From positions 243,613 to 307,612 of the forward strand of contig JACYUE010000004.1 in assembly GCA_014841595.1 (NCBI GenBank): a stretch of DNA of 64,000 nt. Direction: 5' to 3'. The notes beneath the pieces were generated by a model. It was given only the letters and a program-made list of their open reading frames with translations, was not told the DNA's origin and searched no databases. The DNA comes from Oxalobacteraceae sp. CFBP 8761. Its GTDB lineage: Bacteria; Pseudomonadota; Gammaproteobacteria; Burkholderiales; Burkholderiaceae_D. The position numbers and the translations under genes are program-made. Shown here in pieces: positions 1 through 9,661 of the stretch (positions within the stretch are counted from its first letter, which is position 1; each line of letters opens with the position of its first letter).

Positions 1-671
1 ACGAACTGTCGTGGCTGAACATGCGCGGCAAGCCGCAGGTGGCGATTGCGACGATCACGGTCCCGGCCGATTCGCCGAACATCGTCGAATCGAAATCGTT
101 CAAGCTGTACCTGAATTCGTTCAACCAGACCCGCCTGGCCGGTCCGGAAGCCTTGCTGGCCCTGCTGCGCGACGATCTGTCGGACGGCTTCGGTGCGCCG
201 GTCCACGTCACGCTGACCAGCCCGGACGCGTTCGGTGGCATCAAGATGGGCGAACTCGACGGCGTGCTGCTGGATCGTCTCGATGTCGAGATCGACGGCT
301 ATTCGCCATCCCCGGAACTGCTCAGCGCAGACCACGAGAACGGGCAAGTCGAAGAAACGCTGGTGTCGCACCTGCTCAAGTCGAACTGCCTGGTCACCGG
401 CCAGCCGGACTGGGGCACCGTGCAGATCCGCTATGTCGGCCCGCAGATCGACCAGGAAGGCTTGCTGAAGTACCTGATCGGCTTCCGTGAACACAACGAG
501 TTTCATGAACAGTGTGTCGAGCGCATCTTCATGGACGTGCTGCGCCAGTGCAAGCCTACCAAACTGGCCGTGTACGCTCGCTACACGCGGCGCGGCGGCC
601 TGGATATCAACCCGTGGCGCGCCAACTTCTCCACCGGCAAACCGCCTAATCTGCGTGGCGCGCGCCAGTAA
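1..671 (+). CDS. queF: NADPH-dependent 7-cyano-7-deazaguanine reductase QueF (5' truncated)
   Basis: QueF reduces preQ0 to preQ1 in the cytoplasm, the step that commits the base to queuosine tRNA modification. The frame is open from base 3 at the window edge (ELSWLN then RGKPQVA), so the N-terminus lies outside. The catalytic motif [14 protein letters not shown] is intact, with the thioimide-forming Cys codon at 387-389 and the proton-donor Asp at 408-410. The C-terminal [15 protein letters not shown] is typical of the long, two-lobed proteobacterial form. The frame stops with TAA at 669. Identification rests on these motifs and is firm; only the missing start is uncertain. Confidence 0.95.
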   Translation, partial: ELSWLNMRGKPQVAIATITVPADSPNIVESKSFKLYLNSFNQTRLAGPEALLALLRDDLSDGFGAPVHVTLTSPDAFGGIKMGELDGVLLDRLDVEIDGYSPSPELLSADHENGQVEETLVSHLLKSNCLVTGQPDWGTVQIRYVGPQIDQEGLLKYLIGFREHNEFHEQCVERIFMDVLRQCKPTKLAVYARYTRRGGLDINPWRANFSTGKPPNLRGARQ

Positions 672-1047
672 ATATCGCATTTCTGACAGGATGCGACTCG
701 CACACCTGTACGTTTTTGGCGACAGCCGTGCGCCGGCCTGGCATCACGCCCGGCGTGGTGCAGTACTGAAGCTGCTTGTTTTTTCAGCAGAACTCGTGCA
801 AAAATCGGCCAATCTCAGCGCAAGCATGTATTTACCGGCTGCGTTCTGCGATTTGTTAAAAAAATTGCGTGGTGGCGTTAACCTGAATCAACGCCGCTGC
901 TGCCCTGTTTCGACGGGTATCGTGCGACCGTCCCGCCAACTGGCCTGACGCTCGCGATTTCGAGTGTCCCGGCCATAAAACAGGCCTATAATCCGTGCTC
1001 GCAAGCACGCCACTTGTGCTGCGCACTTGTGCCACGCACCTCACGTT
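672..1047. other. Intergenic region between queF and ptsN
   Basis: This 376-base stretch holds no convincing gene; the open frames across it are low-quality shadows. It has an A/T-rich patch near 850-870 and a perfect TATAAT hexamer at 987-992 that could serve ptsN. A GC-rich dyad near 731-755 (CGCCGG paired with CCGGCG) lacks a following T-run, so I do not call a queF terminator. Confidence 0.5.
987..992 (+). promoter_or_regulatory. Candidate sigma-70 -10 hexamer upstream of ptsN
   Basis: A consensus TATAAT lies 55 bases upstream of the ptsN ATG. No good -35 hexamer is visible 16-18 bases further up, so this is a candidate only. A start site near base 1000 would give a leader of about 50 nt. 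Confidence 0.35.
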
Positions 1048-1530
1048 ATGACCAATTTAAGCAAAATCCTTTCTCTCGAAAACGTCCAACTCGACATTGA
1101 AGTGTCGAGCAAAAAGCGCGCCTTCGAGCAAGCCGGCCTGATCTTCGAGAACAATTGCGGTATTGCCCGTTCGATTGTGTCCGACAACCTGTTCGCACGT
1201 GAGCGTCTCGGCTCTACCGGCCTCGGCCACGGCGTGGCCGTCCCCCATGGCCGCATCAAGGGCAGCAAGAGCCTGAAGGCGCCTCTGGCCGCGTTCGTGC
1301 GCCTGAAGGAACCGATTCCGTTCGAGTCGCCCGACGGCCAGCCGGTGAGCCTGTTGTTCTTCCTGCTGATTCCGGACCACGTCACGCAGCAGCACCTCGA
1401 GATCCTGTCCGAAATCGCCGAGCTGTTCTCGGACGAAGCCATCCGCACTGCGCTGGCGACCGACCCCGATCCGAAGGCCGTCCACGAGCGCATTATCAAC
1501 TGGCAACCCAGCCTGCAAGCTCTGGGTTAA
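1048..1530 (+). CDS. ptsN: PTS IIA-like nitrogen-regulatory protein PtsN (EIIA-Ntr)
   Basis: This 160-residue protein is the terminal phosphoacceptor of the nitrogen-related phosphotransferase chain (PtsP-NPr-PtsN). It does not transport sugar but regulates other proteins, classically potassium transport and sensor kinases. The single EIIA type-2 domain is complete, with the phosphorylatable His67 in the motif [10 protein letters not shown] chose the ATG at 1048 (MTNLSKIL), which matches the family N-terminus, over an upstream TTG at 1027. hprK follows after 61 bases that contain a terminator-like hairpin. In relatives ptsN sits directly behind rpoN-hpf; here that pair is 5 kb away on the other strand. 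Confidence 0.95.
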   Translation: MTNLSKILSLENVQLDIEVSSKKRAFEQAGLIFENNCGIARSIVSDNLFARERLGSTGLGHGVAVPHGRIKGSKSLKAPLAAFVRLKEPIPFESPDGQPVSLLFFLLIPDHVTQQHLEILSEIAELFSDEAIRTALATDPDPKAVHERIINWQPSLQALG

Positions 1531-1548
1531 ACTTCACGTCACTGCGAA

Positions 1549-1579
1549 CGCGCGGCAATCATGTCGCGCGCCTTTTTTT
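1549..1579 (+). terminator. Terminator-like hairpin between ptsN and hprK
   Basis: CGCGCG at 1549-1554 pairs with CGCGCG at 1565-1570 around a 10-nt loop, followed by CC and seven T. This fits a weak intrinsic terminator or attenuator just upstream of hprK. The 6-bp stem is short, so read-through into hprK is plausible. Confidence 0.5.
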
Positions 1580-1591
1580 GTGACGAAGACG

Positions 1592-2533
1592 ATGCCCATG
1601 CTGCAGTCCCCGCTGACCATTCAACGGCTGTACGACGATAACCGCGACAGCCTGCAGCTCGGCTGGTTCGCGGGCTTTCCCGGCGGCGAACGCCAGATCG
1701 CCGGCGACGCCGCGTCGGCCGCCGACCAGGTAGGCCACCTGAACCTGATCCACCCGGGCCGCATCCAGGTCTTCGGGCACCAGGAACTCAATTACTACCA
1801 CCGCCTGAAAGCCAATTCGCGCACCCACGTGATTGGCGAACTGATCGGCGGCGGGCCGCCGGCGCTGATCATCGCGCAGGGGCTGGAAACGCCGCCCGAC
1901 ATCCTCGCGATCTGCGACGAGCAGAACATTCCGCTATTTTCGACGCCGCTGCCGGCAGCGCAGGTGATCGACTTCCTGCGCGTGTATCTGTCCAAAAAAC
2001 TGGCCCAGCGCGTGATCATGCATGGCGTGTTCATGGACGTGCTGGGCGTGGGCGTCTTGATCACCGGTGAATCCGGCTTAGGCAAAAGTGAACTGGGCCT
2101 GGAACTGATTTCGCGTTCGCACGGCCTGGTGGCCGACGATGCGGTGGAATTTTCGCGCATCGCACCGAACATGATCGAGGGCCGCTGCCCGCCGCTGCTG
2201 CAAAACCTGCTCGAGGTGCGTGGCCTGGGCCTGCTGGACATCAAGGCGATCTTCGGCGAGACGGCGGTGCGCCGCAAGATGCGCCTGAAGCTGATCGTCC
2301 ACCTGGTCAAACGCGGCGCGGCCGATGAAGAAGTCGAGCGCCTGCCCTTCCATTTCCCGACCGAAGACGTGCTGGGCCTGCCGATCCGCAAGGTTGTCAT
2401 CCCGGTGGCGGCCGGCCGCAACATCGCCGTGCTGCTCGAAGCCGCCGTGCGCAACACGATCCTGCAACTGCGCGGCATCGACACGCTGCAGGAATTCATG
2501 GAGCGCCAGCGCCAGGCCATGAGCGCCGATTGA
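1592..2533 (+). CDS. hprK: HPr kinase/phosphorylase HprK
   Basis: A bifunctional enzyme that phosphorylates HPr on its regulatory serine with ATP and removes the phosphate again. The N-terminal domain is followed by a kinase domain with a P-loop GESGLGKS at about residues 159-166 and the family signature around [12 protein letters not shown]. The length of 313 residues is normal. ATG codons at 1592 and 1598 are both possible starts; a GTG at 1580 lies inside the T-run of the preceding hairpin and is unlikely. The order ptsN-hprK-rapZ is typical of Betaproteobacteria, where HprK lacks the Gram-positive catabolite-repression context and its physiological role is less clear. Confidence 0.95.
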   Translation: MPMLQSPLTIQRLYDDNRDSLQLGWFAGFPGGERQIAGDAASAADQVGHLNLIHPGRIQVFGHQELNYYHRLKANSRTHVIGELIGGGPPALIIAQGLETPPDILAICDEQNIPLFSTPLPAAQVIDFLRVYLSKKLAQRVIMHGVFMDVLGVGVLITGESGLGKSELGLELISRSHGLVADDAVEFSRIAPNMIEGRCPPLLQNLLEVRGLGLLDIKAIFGETAVRRKMRLKLIVHLVKRGAADEEVERLPFHFPTEDVLGLPIRKVVIPVAAGRNIAVLLEAAVRNTILQLRGIDTLQEFMERQRQAMSAD

Positions 2534-2590
2534 CCCGGTGCCCGCGGCCGCGGGTGTACGGCTGACCGGCGCTTGCGGTATCATCGCCCC

Positions 2591-3469
2591 ATGCACATCG
2601 TCCTCATCACCGGAATTTCCGGCTCCGGCAAATCCGTGGCCCTGAATGTCCTGGAAGACGCCGGTTACTACTGCGTCGACAACCTGCCGCCGGCCCTGCT
2701 GACGGCCCTCGTCAATACCGTCAGCGAAAGCGGCGGCGGCAAGATCGCCGTCGCAGTCGATGCGCGCAGCGCCGAATCGCTGGCCGAACTGCCAGTGAGC
2801 GTGCGGCGCCTGCGCGAGGACGGCCACTCAGTCAAGGTCATATTCCTGACAGCGAGCACCCATTCGCTCGTGGCGCGTTTTTCCGAGACGCGCCGCAGCC
2901 ATCCGCTGTCGCACGAACTGCGTCCGGGCGAAAACCCGGCATCGCGCCGGACCCTGATCGAGTGCATCGCCGAAGAACGCGAGCGCCTGTCGTCGATCGA
3001 GAACCTGGGCCACGTGATCGACACGTCCGAGCTCTCGTCCAACAAACTGCGCGGCTGGATCAAGGAACTCGCCGAGATCGACCATGCGCCGCTGACGCTG
3101 TTCTTCGAGTCGTTCGCCTTCAAGGTCGGCGTGCCGCTCGACGCCGACTTCGTGTTCGACGTGCGCGCGATCCCCAATCCTTACTACGATGTGGCGCTGC
3201 GCCCGCTCACCGGCAAGGATGCACCCGTGATCGCCTTCCTCGACGCGCAACCGAGCGCGCTCGAGATGCTGTCCGACATCCAGGGCTTCGTCGCCAAGTG
3301 GCTGCCATCGTTCAAGACCGACAACCGCAGCTACCTGACGGTGGCGATCGGCTGCACGGGCGGACAGCATCGTTCGGTGTACATGGCCGAACACCTGGGC
3401 GCGCACTTCGGCACGACCGAGCGCGTGATTGTCAGGCATCGCGAGCAGCCGAAGCATCCGGCGGCGTAG
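2591..3469 (+). CDS. rapZ: RNase adapter protein RapZ
   Basis: RapZ binds nucleotide and, in E. coli, senses glucosamine-6-phosphate and delivers the small RNA GlmZ to RNase E. This 292-residue protein has a P-loop GISGSGKS at residues 8-15 and the conserved C-terminal motif [12 protein letters not shown] of the RNA-binding half. The ATG at 2591 begins [11 protein letters not shown], the usual family start. It lies 57 bases after hprK in the same direction, so cotranscription is likely. Whether a GlmY/GlmZ-type RNA exists in this genus cannot be judged from this window. Confidence 0.95.
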   Translation: MHIVLITGISGSGKSVALNVLEDAGYYCVDNLPPALLTALVNTVSESGGGKIAVAVDARSAESLAELPVSVRRLREDGHSVKVIFLTASTHSLVARFSETRRSHPLSHELRPGENPASRRTLIECIAEERERLSSIENLGHVIDTSELSSNKLRGWIKELAEIDHAPLTLFFESFAFKVGVPLDADFVFDVRAIPNPYYDVALRPLTGKDAPVIAFLDAQPSALEMLSDIQGFVAKWLPSFKTDNRSYLTVAIGCTGGQHRSVYMAEHLGAHFGTTERVIVRHREQPKHPAA

Positions 3470-3494
3470 GCTTGCTGCCTGCCCTGCCACACGT

Positions 3495-3983
3495 TTAACG
3501 CTGACGACGAAATTCCATCGTCCAGTTGGTTTCCCATGTATTTCCCGCATCGGCAGAAAAAGCCTGGTCCCACTGCAGCAAGTTTTGATCGATCTGGCGC
3601 CAGATGAATCTGACGATAATCGGGATTTCCTGGAAAGTATCGTTGGCGAAGAACGTACCAACGCCATCAATGAATTCGCCTACCACCGGAACGTCGATCT
3701 GACTCGGAAGACGACCGTCAAGCCACCAGATCGACCATTTCTTCGTGTTCTGATCGTAGGAGCGTAACGCGATAGCGCGAAAGACCTCGTCATTCAGGCG
3801 CAAGACGTTGTCTTCAAGGTTGCCGAAGCCACCCAGAATTTTTTGGGTCGACATCTCACCATCAAACTCAACCCATTCATTGCAGTTTGCCAGGCGTTCC
3901 TTGAGCCGCCGATGCCTGACAACCCAATCCCCAATAACGAAATCGAAGTCAGTCGGTGCTGAACTCATCAGTTCCAGTGCCAT
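3495..3983 (-). CDS. DUF1579-like hypothetical protein
   Basis: A 162-residue soluble protein with no signal peptide or membrane segment. It opens with a motif like DFDFVIGDWVVRHRRLKERL and is rich in Trp and aromatic residues, as in small beta-barrel proteins of the DUF1579 type; that assignment is from memory of the family pattern and is tentative. I chose the ATG at 3983 because AAGGAG lies 4 bases upstream of it. Base composition is visibly more A/T-rich than the genes around it, which suggests later acquisition. It runs in the same direction as the DUF5694 gene 71 bases upstream and converges on rapZ. Function unknown. Confidence 0.65.
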   Translation of the reverse strand: MALELMSSAPTDFDFVIGDWVVRHRRLKERLANCNEWVEFDGEMSTQKILGGFGNLEDNVLRLNDEVFRAIALRSYDQNTKKWSIWWLDGRLPSQIDVPVVGEFIDGVGTFFANDTFQEIPIIVRFIWRQIDQNLLQWDQAFSADAGNTWETNWTMEFRRQR

Positions 3984-4054
3984 GCCACTCCTTGAATAAC
4001 AGGTGGTCCGTCGGCCCGCACACTCGTGGCCACCGACATCAATATGGTGCCTCG

Positions 4055-5125
4055 TCACTTCAGTACCGGCCCCGCATCCACGATCCGCACATCATGCATC
4101 TGATGCAGATACGATTCCAGATACCCCTTGTGCGACGCGCCGACGATGACCAGCATGCGCTGGCCCGGCATCAATCCCAGCACGTCCCGGATATTGGCCG
4201 CCATGCGCAGGTTGCGCGTTTCCCAGTAACCCACGTACTGACGGCCGAAGCGTTGCACTGACGGCTCGTTGAGCGCCGCGCCGAAGTCGCTGCGGTACAC
4301 CAGAGCCCCCTGGCCAGGTGCATTTCTGGCCTGGTACATGGCCAGCACGCCTTCGGCACTGCCCAGCGAGCCCTCCTGCGCCTTGTCCGCTGCGCTGCGC
4401 TGCTTCGAGGCCGGGTTGTCCCATGCGGTCATCAGCGCATCGCCAAACGCCTTCTGGTCTCCCGTCGCGCTGTCGGCGGTATGGTCATCCATCGCGTACA
4501 GGCGTTCAAGGCCGAGCCGGACGGCCAGGCGCGCACCGATCATCAGGCTTTCGTCGCGTTTGATTTCCAGCTTCGCGAGCACGCCGACCAATGTGGCGTC
4601 CAGGCCGTCACCGGCGCGACGCTCGGCCTCGGGCAGGCGCAACCACTGCACCAGCGCCGATGCGCGCTCGCCGCCAGCGAGGAACAACGCAGCAAGGCGT
4701 CGACGTTCTGCGGGCGTGGGCGCAGCGGGCCAGGTTGCCAGCAAGGCCTCGGCGGCCTCGGTCGCTGCCGCGACATCCAGCCCGGTGGCCAGCCGCGCCG
4801 GTGCGGGATCCCAGCAATAGGAATCGATCGAGTCCTTGTAGCGGGCCATATAACGGCGCATGAAGTCGCACTGCGGCCCGGATACCGCCTCGATCGCAAT
4901 CGCCTGCGGCTTCCACGCCGCCAGACGCTCGTTCAGCAGCGTCAGGCTGGTGGCCTGGAAGGTTTTCGGCAATTGCGACAGATGGGGCGAGCCCAGCACC
5001 AGCACCTCGTTGGCAGGCCCGGAGGCCGGCCCCTTGAATGCGCTCGCATCGAAATCAGGCTGCCAGGCCTGCGCAGCGGCGCTGCCGCACAACGTCATCG
5101 ACAGCAGCAAGGCGGTCATGCGCAT
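4055..5125 (-). CDS. Secreted DUF5694/TraB-like protein
   Basis: A 356-residue protein with a Sec signal peptide (cleavage after about residue 18, SAAAQA). The motifs LGSPHLSQ near the N-terminus, IAIEAVSGPQ, and the C-terminal MLVIVGASHKGYLESYL give the layout of DUF5694, distantly related to the TraB/ChaN/erythromycin-esterase-like fold. Conserved His and Glu residues hint at a metal or catalytic site, but no reaction is established. GAGGA lies 6 bases before the ATG at 5125. It is periplasmic or exported by inference. The flanking HIBYL-CoA hydrolase-like gene gives no clear functional link. Confidence 0.7.
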   Translation of the reverse strand: MRMTALLLSMTLCGSAAAQAWQPDFDASAFKGPASGPANEVLVLGSPHLSQLPKTFQATSLTLLNERLAAWKPQAIAIEAVSGPQCDFMRRYMARYKDSIDSYCWDPAPARLATGLDVAAATEAAEALLATWPAAPTPAERRRLAALFLAGGERASALVQWLRLPEAERRAGDGLDATLVGVLAKLEIKRDESLMIGARLAVRLGLERLYAMDDHTADSATGDQKAFGDALMTAWDNPASKQRSAADKAQEGSLGSAEGVLAMYQARNAPGQGALVYRSDFGAALNEPSVQRFGRQYVGYWETRNLRMAANIRDVLGLMPGQRMLVIVGASHKGYLESYLHQMHDVRIVDAGPVLK

Positions 5126-5210
5126 CGGGGGTCCTCATCAGTTCATGAAGCCACGATGGTTGCACCGCCTGCACGAAAAGTCACGCGCAAACGGATATGC
5201 ATGAAACCGC

Positions 5211-6299
5211 TTACGCGAGATGGCGCAGCGGATGCGCATGCGCCGGCCACACCGGCGTGAAGAAGTGCGCCACCATCGCATCGGTCACGAGATCGAGCGA
5301 CGGCGGATTCCATTGCGGCGCATTGTCCTTGTCGATGACGAGCGCGCGCACGCCTTCGAGCACCTCGCCATGCTCGAAGTTGCGGCGCACGAGCGAGCGC
5401 TCCAGGCGCAGACAGTCGGCGACATCGAGCGACGCGCCGCGCAGCAGCAGCTCGCGCGTCACGCACATCATCAACGGCGAGCGCTGACGCATCGCATTCA
5501 ATGCCTTCTGCGCGAACTGCGTGTCGTCACCCTCGAGCGACGCCATGATCGCCGCCACCGAGTCCGCGCCAAAGTGCGCATCGATGCGCGCGCGGTTGGC
5601 CTGCAATTGACTCTCGCCGGCATGCTGGCTGGCGAACGCGCGGATCGCCGCCGGCAGATCCGCGCCCGGCGTCGCTTCGATCAGCGCCTGCAAGGCCGGC
5701 AGGTCGGCGCCCGGCACGAACACGTCGGCCAGGCCCACGTACAGCGCGTCGGCCGCGCCGATCGTCAAGCCGGTCAGGCCCAGGAACATCCCTAGTTGCC
5801 CCGGCGCGTGCGACAAAAAGTGGCTGCCGCCGACATCGGGGAACAGGCCGATATTCACCTCGGGCATCGCCATTTTCGTGCGCTCAGTCACGATGCGCAG
5901 GCCACAATCGGGCCCGCCCTGCGCGATGCCCATGCCGCCGCCCATGACCACGCCGTCCATCAGCGCGATATACGGTTTCGGATAAAAATGGATCAGGTGA
6001 TTCAGCGCGTATTCTTCGGTGAAGAAATCCTCGAGCAGTGCGCTGCCGCCTTGCGGCGAGGCGTTGCCGACCTCGTAAAAGAAGCGGATATCGCCGCCTG
6101 CGCACAGTGCTTTTTCGCTGCTGCTGGTGATCACGACCGCATCGACCGCGGCGTCAAGCTGCCAGTCGAGCAGGATCGCGGTCAGTGCGCGCACCATGTC
6201 CAGCGACAGCGAATTGAGCGCCTTGGGCCGGTCGAGGGTGATGATGCCGGTGCGGTTGGCAATGCGGGTCAGGACGTGTTCGGACATGGCGTGATCCAT
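5211..6299 (-). CDS. 3-hydroxyisobutyryl-CoA hydrolase-like enoyl-CoA hydratase/isomerase family protein
   Basis: A 362-residue crotonase-fold protein. The oxyanion-hole segment ALCAGGDIRFFYE, the motif GVVMGGGMGIAQ and the catalytic-loop motif MPEVNIGLFPDVGG match the 3-hydroxyisobutyryl-CoA hydrolase subgroup, longer than the 260-residue simple hydratases. In valine catabolism such enzymes release 3-hydroxyisobutyrate. No other branched-chain catabolic gene is nearby, so the exact substrate is inferred from sequence only. Starts at 6299 and 6287 (MSEHVLT) are both possible; neither has a strong ribosome-binding site. Confidence 0.85.
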   Translation of the reverse strand: MDHAMSEHVLTRIANRTGIITLDRPKALNSLSLDMVRALTAILLDWQLDAAVDAVVITSSSEKALCAGGDIRFFYEVGNASPQGGSALLEDFFTEEYALNHLIHFYPKPYIALMDGVVMGGGMGIAQGGPDCGLRIVTERTKMAMPEVNIGLFPDVGGSHFLSHAPGQLGMFLGLTGLTIGAADALYVGLADVFVPGADLPALQALIEATPGADLPAAIRAFASQHAGESQLQANRARIDAHFGADSVAAIMASLEGDDTQFAQKALNAMRQRSPLMMCVTRELLLRGASLDVADCLRLERSLVRRNFEHGEVLEGVRALVIDKDNAPQWNPPSLDLVTDAMVAHFFTPVWPAHAHPLRHLA

Positions 6300-6335
6300 C
6301 GAAAGGAAACACGTATTTTACTGGCAGCGGGATGC

Positions 6336-6362
6336 AAAAAGGGCGCCCCGAAAAGACGCCCC
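6336..6362 (-). terminator. Intrinsic terminator after hpf
   Basis: On the minus strand GGGCG and CGCCC (6357-6361 with 6341-6345) form a stem around an 11-nt loop, followed by five T. It closes the kdsD-to-hpf transcription unit 24 bases after the hpf stop. Confidence 0.6.
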
Positions 6363-6385
6363 TGGCGGTGGTGACCTGCGCTCGA

Positions 6386-6742
6386 TCAGGCGGCAGCGAC
6401 GTCTGCTTCGTCGACGTCCAGGCGTTTGATCGCTGTGCGGTTATGGTCTTTGAGCATCTGCTTGTGCTTCAGGATTTGTCGATCCAGTTTATCCATCAAC
6501 ATGTCGATCGCGGCATACAGGTCTTGCGCGACGCTCGCCACGTGCAGGGTCTTGCCCGACACCTGGACATTGATTTCAGCTTTTTGCCTTTTTTCTTTTT
6601 CAGTGAGGTTATCGACGGCCAGGAAGACGTGGGTATCTATGACTTGATCGAAATGGCGAATAATGCGTTCCAGCTTATTCTGAACGTATTCACGGATGGC
6701 AGGGGTTACTTCGAGATGGTGACCACTGATGGTGAGGTTCAT
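6386..6742 (-). CDS. hpf: Short ribosome hibernation-promoting factor HPF (sigma-54 modulation protein)
   Basis: A 118-residue basic protein that binds the 30S decoding centre in stationary phase and promotes inactive 100S ribosomes. It begins MNLTISGHHLEVTPAIREYV and carries the single S30AE domain only, so it is the short type that needs a separate RMF-like partner for dimerisation. The start at 6742 is supported by AAAGGAG 5 bases upstream. It is the last gene behind rpoN, the usual position in Proteobacteria. ptsN, which normally follows, is missing from this spot and is found inverted at 1048. Confidence 0.95.
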   Translation of the reverse strand: MNLTISGHHLEVTPAIREYVQNKLERIIRHFDQVIDTHVFLAVDNLTEKEKRQKAEINVQVSGKTLHVASVAQDLYAAIDMLMDKLDRQILKHKQMLKDHNRTAIKRLDVDEADVAAA

Positions 6743-6816
6743 ACACACTCCTTTGAAGATGTCACGTCGCTTGCACCACACAGGAGCTGAAGGCACAGAC
6801 TGTATGAGCGGCGTTG

Positions 6817-8301
6817 TTACAAGGCTTTGCGGAGACTGACGGGGGGGATCTTGAGCGCTTCACGGTATTTTGCGACCGTCCTGCGCGCAATGACCATGCC
6901 TTGTTCCCCGAGCATTTCCGCGATCTTGCTGTCGGATAATGGATTCTTAGGGTCTTCTGCTCCTGTCAATTGCGCGATGAGCGCACGGATTGCCGTTGAG
7001 GATGCTTCGCCTCCCGCTTCGGTGGCAACGTGGCTACCGAAGAAATACTTCAACTCGAACATGCCGTGCGGGGTCAGCATGTATTTCTGGGTTGTGACAC
7101 GAGAGATGGTGCTCTCATGCAGACCTAGTGTATCAGCTATCTCACGCAAAACAAGGGGCCGCATGGCAACCGCGCCATGGCTGAAAAAGTTGCGCTGGCG
7201 TTCGACAATGGCCTCGGCCACACGCAGGATCGTGTCGAAACGCTGGCGCATGTTCTTGATGAGCCACTTCGCCTCTTGCATCTGCGCGCCCATCTGGCTC
7301 TCGCTGCGGCCCTGCTTGAGCATCGTGGCGTACAGGCTGTTCACGCGCAAGCGCGGCATCACGTCCTGGTTCAGCGTGACGGCCCAGCCATTCTTGGCGC
7401 GCCGCACGATCACGTCCGGCACCACGTAATCTGACACGTTCGACGCGAACGCGGCGCCCGGATGCGGATTGCACTGGCGGACCACGGCCTGCACTTCGCG
7501 CAGGTCTTCGTCGTCGCAATCGAGCGCTTTTTTCAGCTTGCTGTATTCGCGCTGCGCGAACCAGGTCAGGTACCCTTCGACGATCTTCAGGGCCATGCGG
7601 CGCGTGACCATCGGCACGCCCGGCATGCGCCGGATCTGCAGCGCCAGGCATTCGGCCGCGCTGCGCGCGCCCACGCCCACCGGGTCCATGCTCTGCACCA
7701 TCGCCAGCGCGCAGCGCAGTTCGTCGAGGTCGACCTCGAGTTCTTCGGGCAGGCGTGCGTGGATGTCGTCGAGCGGTTCTTCCAGGTAGCCGTTGTCGTC
7801 GAGCGCGTCGATCACCAGTTCGGCCAGCGCGCGGTCGCGCGTTGACAGCAGCGTTTCGCGCACCTGTTCCATCAGGTGTTCGCGCAGCGTGATCGCGCAC
7901 GCCTCCAGCTGCGGGCGGCCGTCTTCGTCGTCGCTGCTGGCGCTGCCGGACGACGTTCCGCTGCCTTCGCTCCACTCGTTGTCGGGCCGGTCGCCATCGA
8001 CCGCACCGCCTTCAGCGCCCTCGCCCTCGGCCGGCGCGCTGCCCTCGCCTTCGGCCTGCTGGCCTGGCGCCGGCGGCGCCTCGCCAGGTGCCGGCGCATT
8101 GTTGATGGCCCCATCGGCCAGCAGGCGCACCGAATGATCGAGCGGGTCGTCGAGCCTTTCGAGCAGCGGGTTATCGCCCAGTATCTGCTCGATCTCCTGA
8201 TGCAGTTCGAGCGTCGACAGCTGCAGCAACCGGATCGATTGCTGCAGCTGTGGCGTGAGCGCCAGGTGCTGCGAAGTGCGGAGCTGAAGGGACTGTTTCA
8301 T
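6817..8301 (-). CDS. rpoN: RNA polymerase sigma-54 factor RpoN
   Basis: A 494-residue sigma factor that recognises -24/-12 promoters and needs enhancer-binding ATPases. Region I is the Gln/Leu-rich N-terminus ([20 protein letters not shown]). Region II is a long acidic, Gly/Pro/Ala-rich linker at about residues 60-125. The core-binding domain and helix-turn-helix follow, and the RpoN box [10 protein letters not shown] sits at residues 472-481. I use the ATG at 8301, one codon after a TTG. lptB ends 14 bases upstream, so it is cotranscribed with the LPS export genes. Confidence 0.97.
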   Translation of the reverse strand: MKQSLQLRTSQHLALTPQLQQSIRLLQLSTLELHQEIEQILGDNPLLERLDDPLDHSVRLLADGAINNAPAPGEAPPAPGQQAEGEGSAPAEGEGAEGGAVDGDRPDNEWSEGSGTSSGSASSDDEDGRPQLEACAITLREHLMEQVRETLLSTRDRALAELVIDALDDNGYLEEPLDDIHARLPEELEVDLDELRCALAMVQSMDPVGVGARSAAECLALQIRRMPGVPMVTRRMALKIVEGYLTWFAQREYSKLKKALDCDDEDLREVQAVVRQCNPHPGAAFASNVSDYVVPDVIVRRAKNGWAVTLNQDVMPRLRVNSLYATMLKQGRSESQMGAQMQEAKWLIKNMRQRFDTILRVAEAIVERQRNFFSHGAVAMRPLVLREIADTLGLHESTISRVTTQKYMLTPHGMFELKYFFGSHVATEAGGEASSTAIRALIAQLTGAEDPKNPLSDSKIAEMLGEQGMVIARRTVAKYREALKIPPVSLRKAL

Positions 8302-8315
8302 CAATTGAGTATGGC

Positions 8316-9071
8316 TTACATGCGGAAATGTTCACCAAGGTACACGCGGCGCACCGACTCGTCGGCGATGATATCGTCGGGACGGCCGGATGCGAGCACG
8401 GCGCCCTGATTGATGATGTAGGCGCGGTCGCAGATGCCGAGCGTCTCGCGGACGTTGTGGTCGGTGATCAGGACGCCGATCTTGCGCTCCTTGAGGAAGC
8501 GCACGATGCGCTGGATCTCGATCACGGCGATCGGATCGACGCCGGCAAACGGTTCGTCGAGCAGGACGAAGCGCGGGTTGGTCGCCAGAGCGCGCGCGAT
8601 CTCCACGCGGCGCCGCTCGCCGCCCGACAGCGACAGTGCCGGATTCTCGCGCAGCTTCTCGATCTGCAGGTCGGCCAGCAGGGTATCGAGGCGGTCGCTG
8701 ATCTCGGTTTTGGTCAGGGACTTGCCGTTGACCTTCTGCAGTTCGAGCACGGCGCGGATGTTCTCTTCCACCGTCAGCTTGCGAAACACCGAGGCTTCCT
8801 GCGGCAGGTACGATAGGCCAAGCACCGCGCGGCGATGGATCGGCAGGCTGGTGATGTCGGTGCCGTTGATGCTGATCGAGCCGGCGTCCGACGGCACCAG
8901 GCCGACGATCATGTAGAACGAAGTAGTCTTGCCGGCGCCGTTCGGGCCCAGCAACCCCACCACTTCGCCGCATTCGACATCCAGCGACACGTCGCGCACG
9001 ACCAGGCGCTTGCCATAGCTTTTCTGCAGGCCCTTGACGACCAGCGTGCTGCGATCGTTCAGTTCCGTCAT
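8316..9071 (-). CDS. lptB: LPS export ABC transporter ATP-binding protein LptB
   Basis: The cytoplasmic ATPase that powers extraction of LPS from the inner membrane through LptFG and LptC. The 251-residue protein has Walker [10 protein letters not shown] at residues 42-50, the ABC signature [14 protein letters not shown], and Walker B ending in [13 protein letters not shown]. Its ATG overlaps the lptA stop by 4 bases (ATGA), so translation is coupled. LptF and LptG are not in the window, as usual; they lie elsewhere in Proteobacteria. Confidence 0.97.
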   Translation of the reverse strand: MTELNDRSTLVVKGLQKSYGKRLVVRDVSLDVECGEVVGLLGPNGAGKTTSFYMIVGLVPSDAGSISINGTDITSLPIHRRAVLGLSYLPQEASVFRKLTVEENIRAVLELQKVNGKSLTKTEISDRLDTLLADLQIEKLRENPALSLSGGERRRVEIARALATNPRFVLLDEPFAGVDPIAVIEIQRIVRFLKERKIGVLITDHNVRETLGICDRAYIINQGAVLASGRPDDIIADESVRRVYLGEHFRM

Positions 9072-9616
9072 TGCGTGCCTCCGGCCGGCGCACGCTTGGG
9101 CGCCAGGATCAGCGTGCCGCGCCCGCCGCCAACCTTGCTCTCGCCGCTGACGTCATTGCGCACGGCGACGACTTCCTTGCGGTTGTCGTACGAGATGAAC
9201 GGGCCGGTCATCTGGTTGGTCATCCGGTCGTTTTCGAGTTCCTTGACGATGGCGTTCGAGTACAGGCGCACCAGCTCCGAACGTTCGTCGTATTCGATGC
9301 GTTCGGCCTGGCCTTCGACCCACAGGTTCGGGCCGCCGTCGCGCTTCTGGCGGAACGTGGCGGGCTTGCCGTTGGCCGCGGTGAGCGTCACGCTCATATA
9401 GCCTTCGGGCGTCTCCCTGACCACGGCGCGTTCGGCCTTGACCAGCAGCGTGCCACGGGTCAGGATCACGTTGCCGGTGAAGGTGCGCACGCCCGCGACG
9501 CCATCGAGGTCGCCGTTATCGTATTCGAGCGCCGCCTGCTTGAGCGAGTCGGCCTTTTCGGCCATGGCGGTCAAGGAAAGGAGTGACAAGAAAGCGGCAG
9601 CAAAGAGTTTTTTCAT
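9068..9616 (-). CDS. lptA: LPS transport periplasmic protein LptA
   Basis: A 182-residue periplasmic protein that polymerises as a beta-jellyroll bridge carrying LPS from LptC to the outer-membrane LptDE complex. It has a Sec signal peptide (cleavage after about residue 19, LTAMA) and an OstA-like domain with [19 protein letters not shown] and a later [14 protein letters not shown] segment. The C-terminus is Gly/Ala/Pro rich. It lies between lptC and lptB in the same direction. Confidence 0.95.
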   Translation of the reverse strand: MKKLFAAAFLSLLSLTAMAEKADSLKQAALEYDNGDLDGVAGVRTFTGNVILTRGTLLVKAERAVVRETPEGYMSVTLTAANGKPATFRQKRDGGPNLWVEGQAERIEYDERSELVRLYSNAIVKELENDRMTNQMTGPFISYDNRKEVVAVRNDVSGESKVGGGRGTLILAPKRAPAGGTQ

Positions 9617-9661
9617 TGTGGTGCTGGTCCTGGGTTAGCACGCGCGCATGGCTGATGGCCT

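Noticed and set aside
731..755. Possible queF terminator
   Set aside because: The 6-bp GC dyad has a large loop and no T-run on the + strand.
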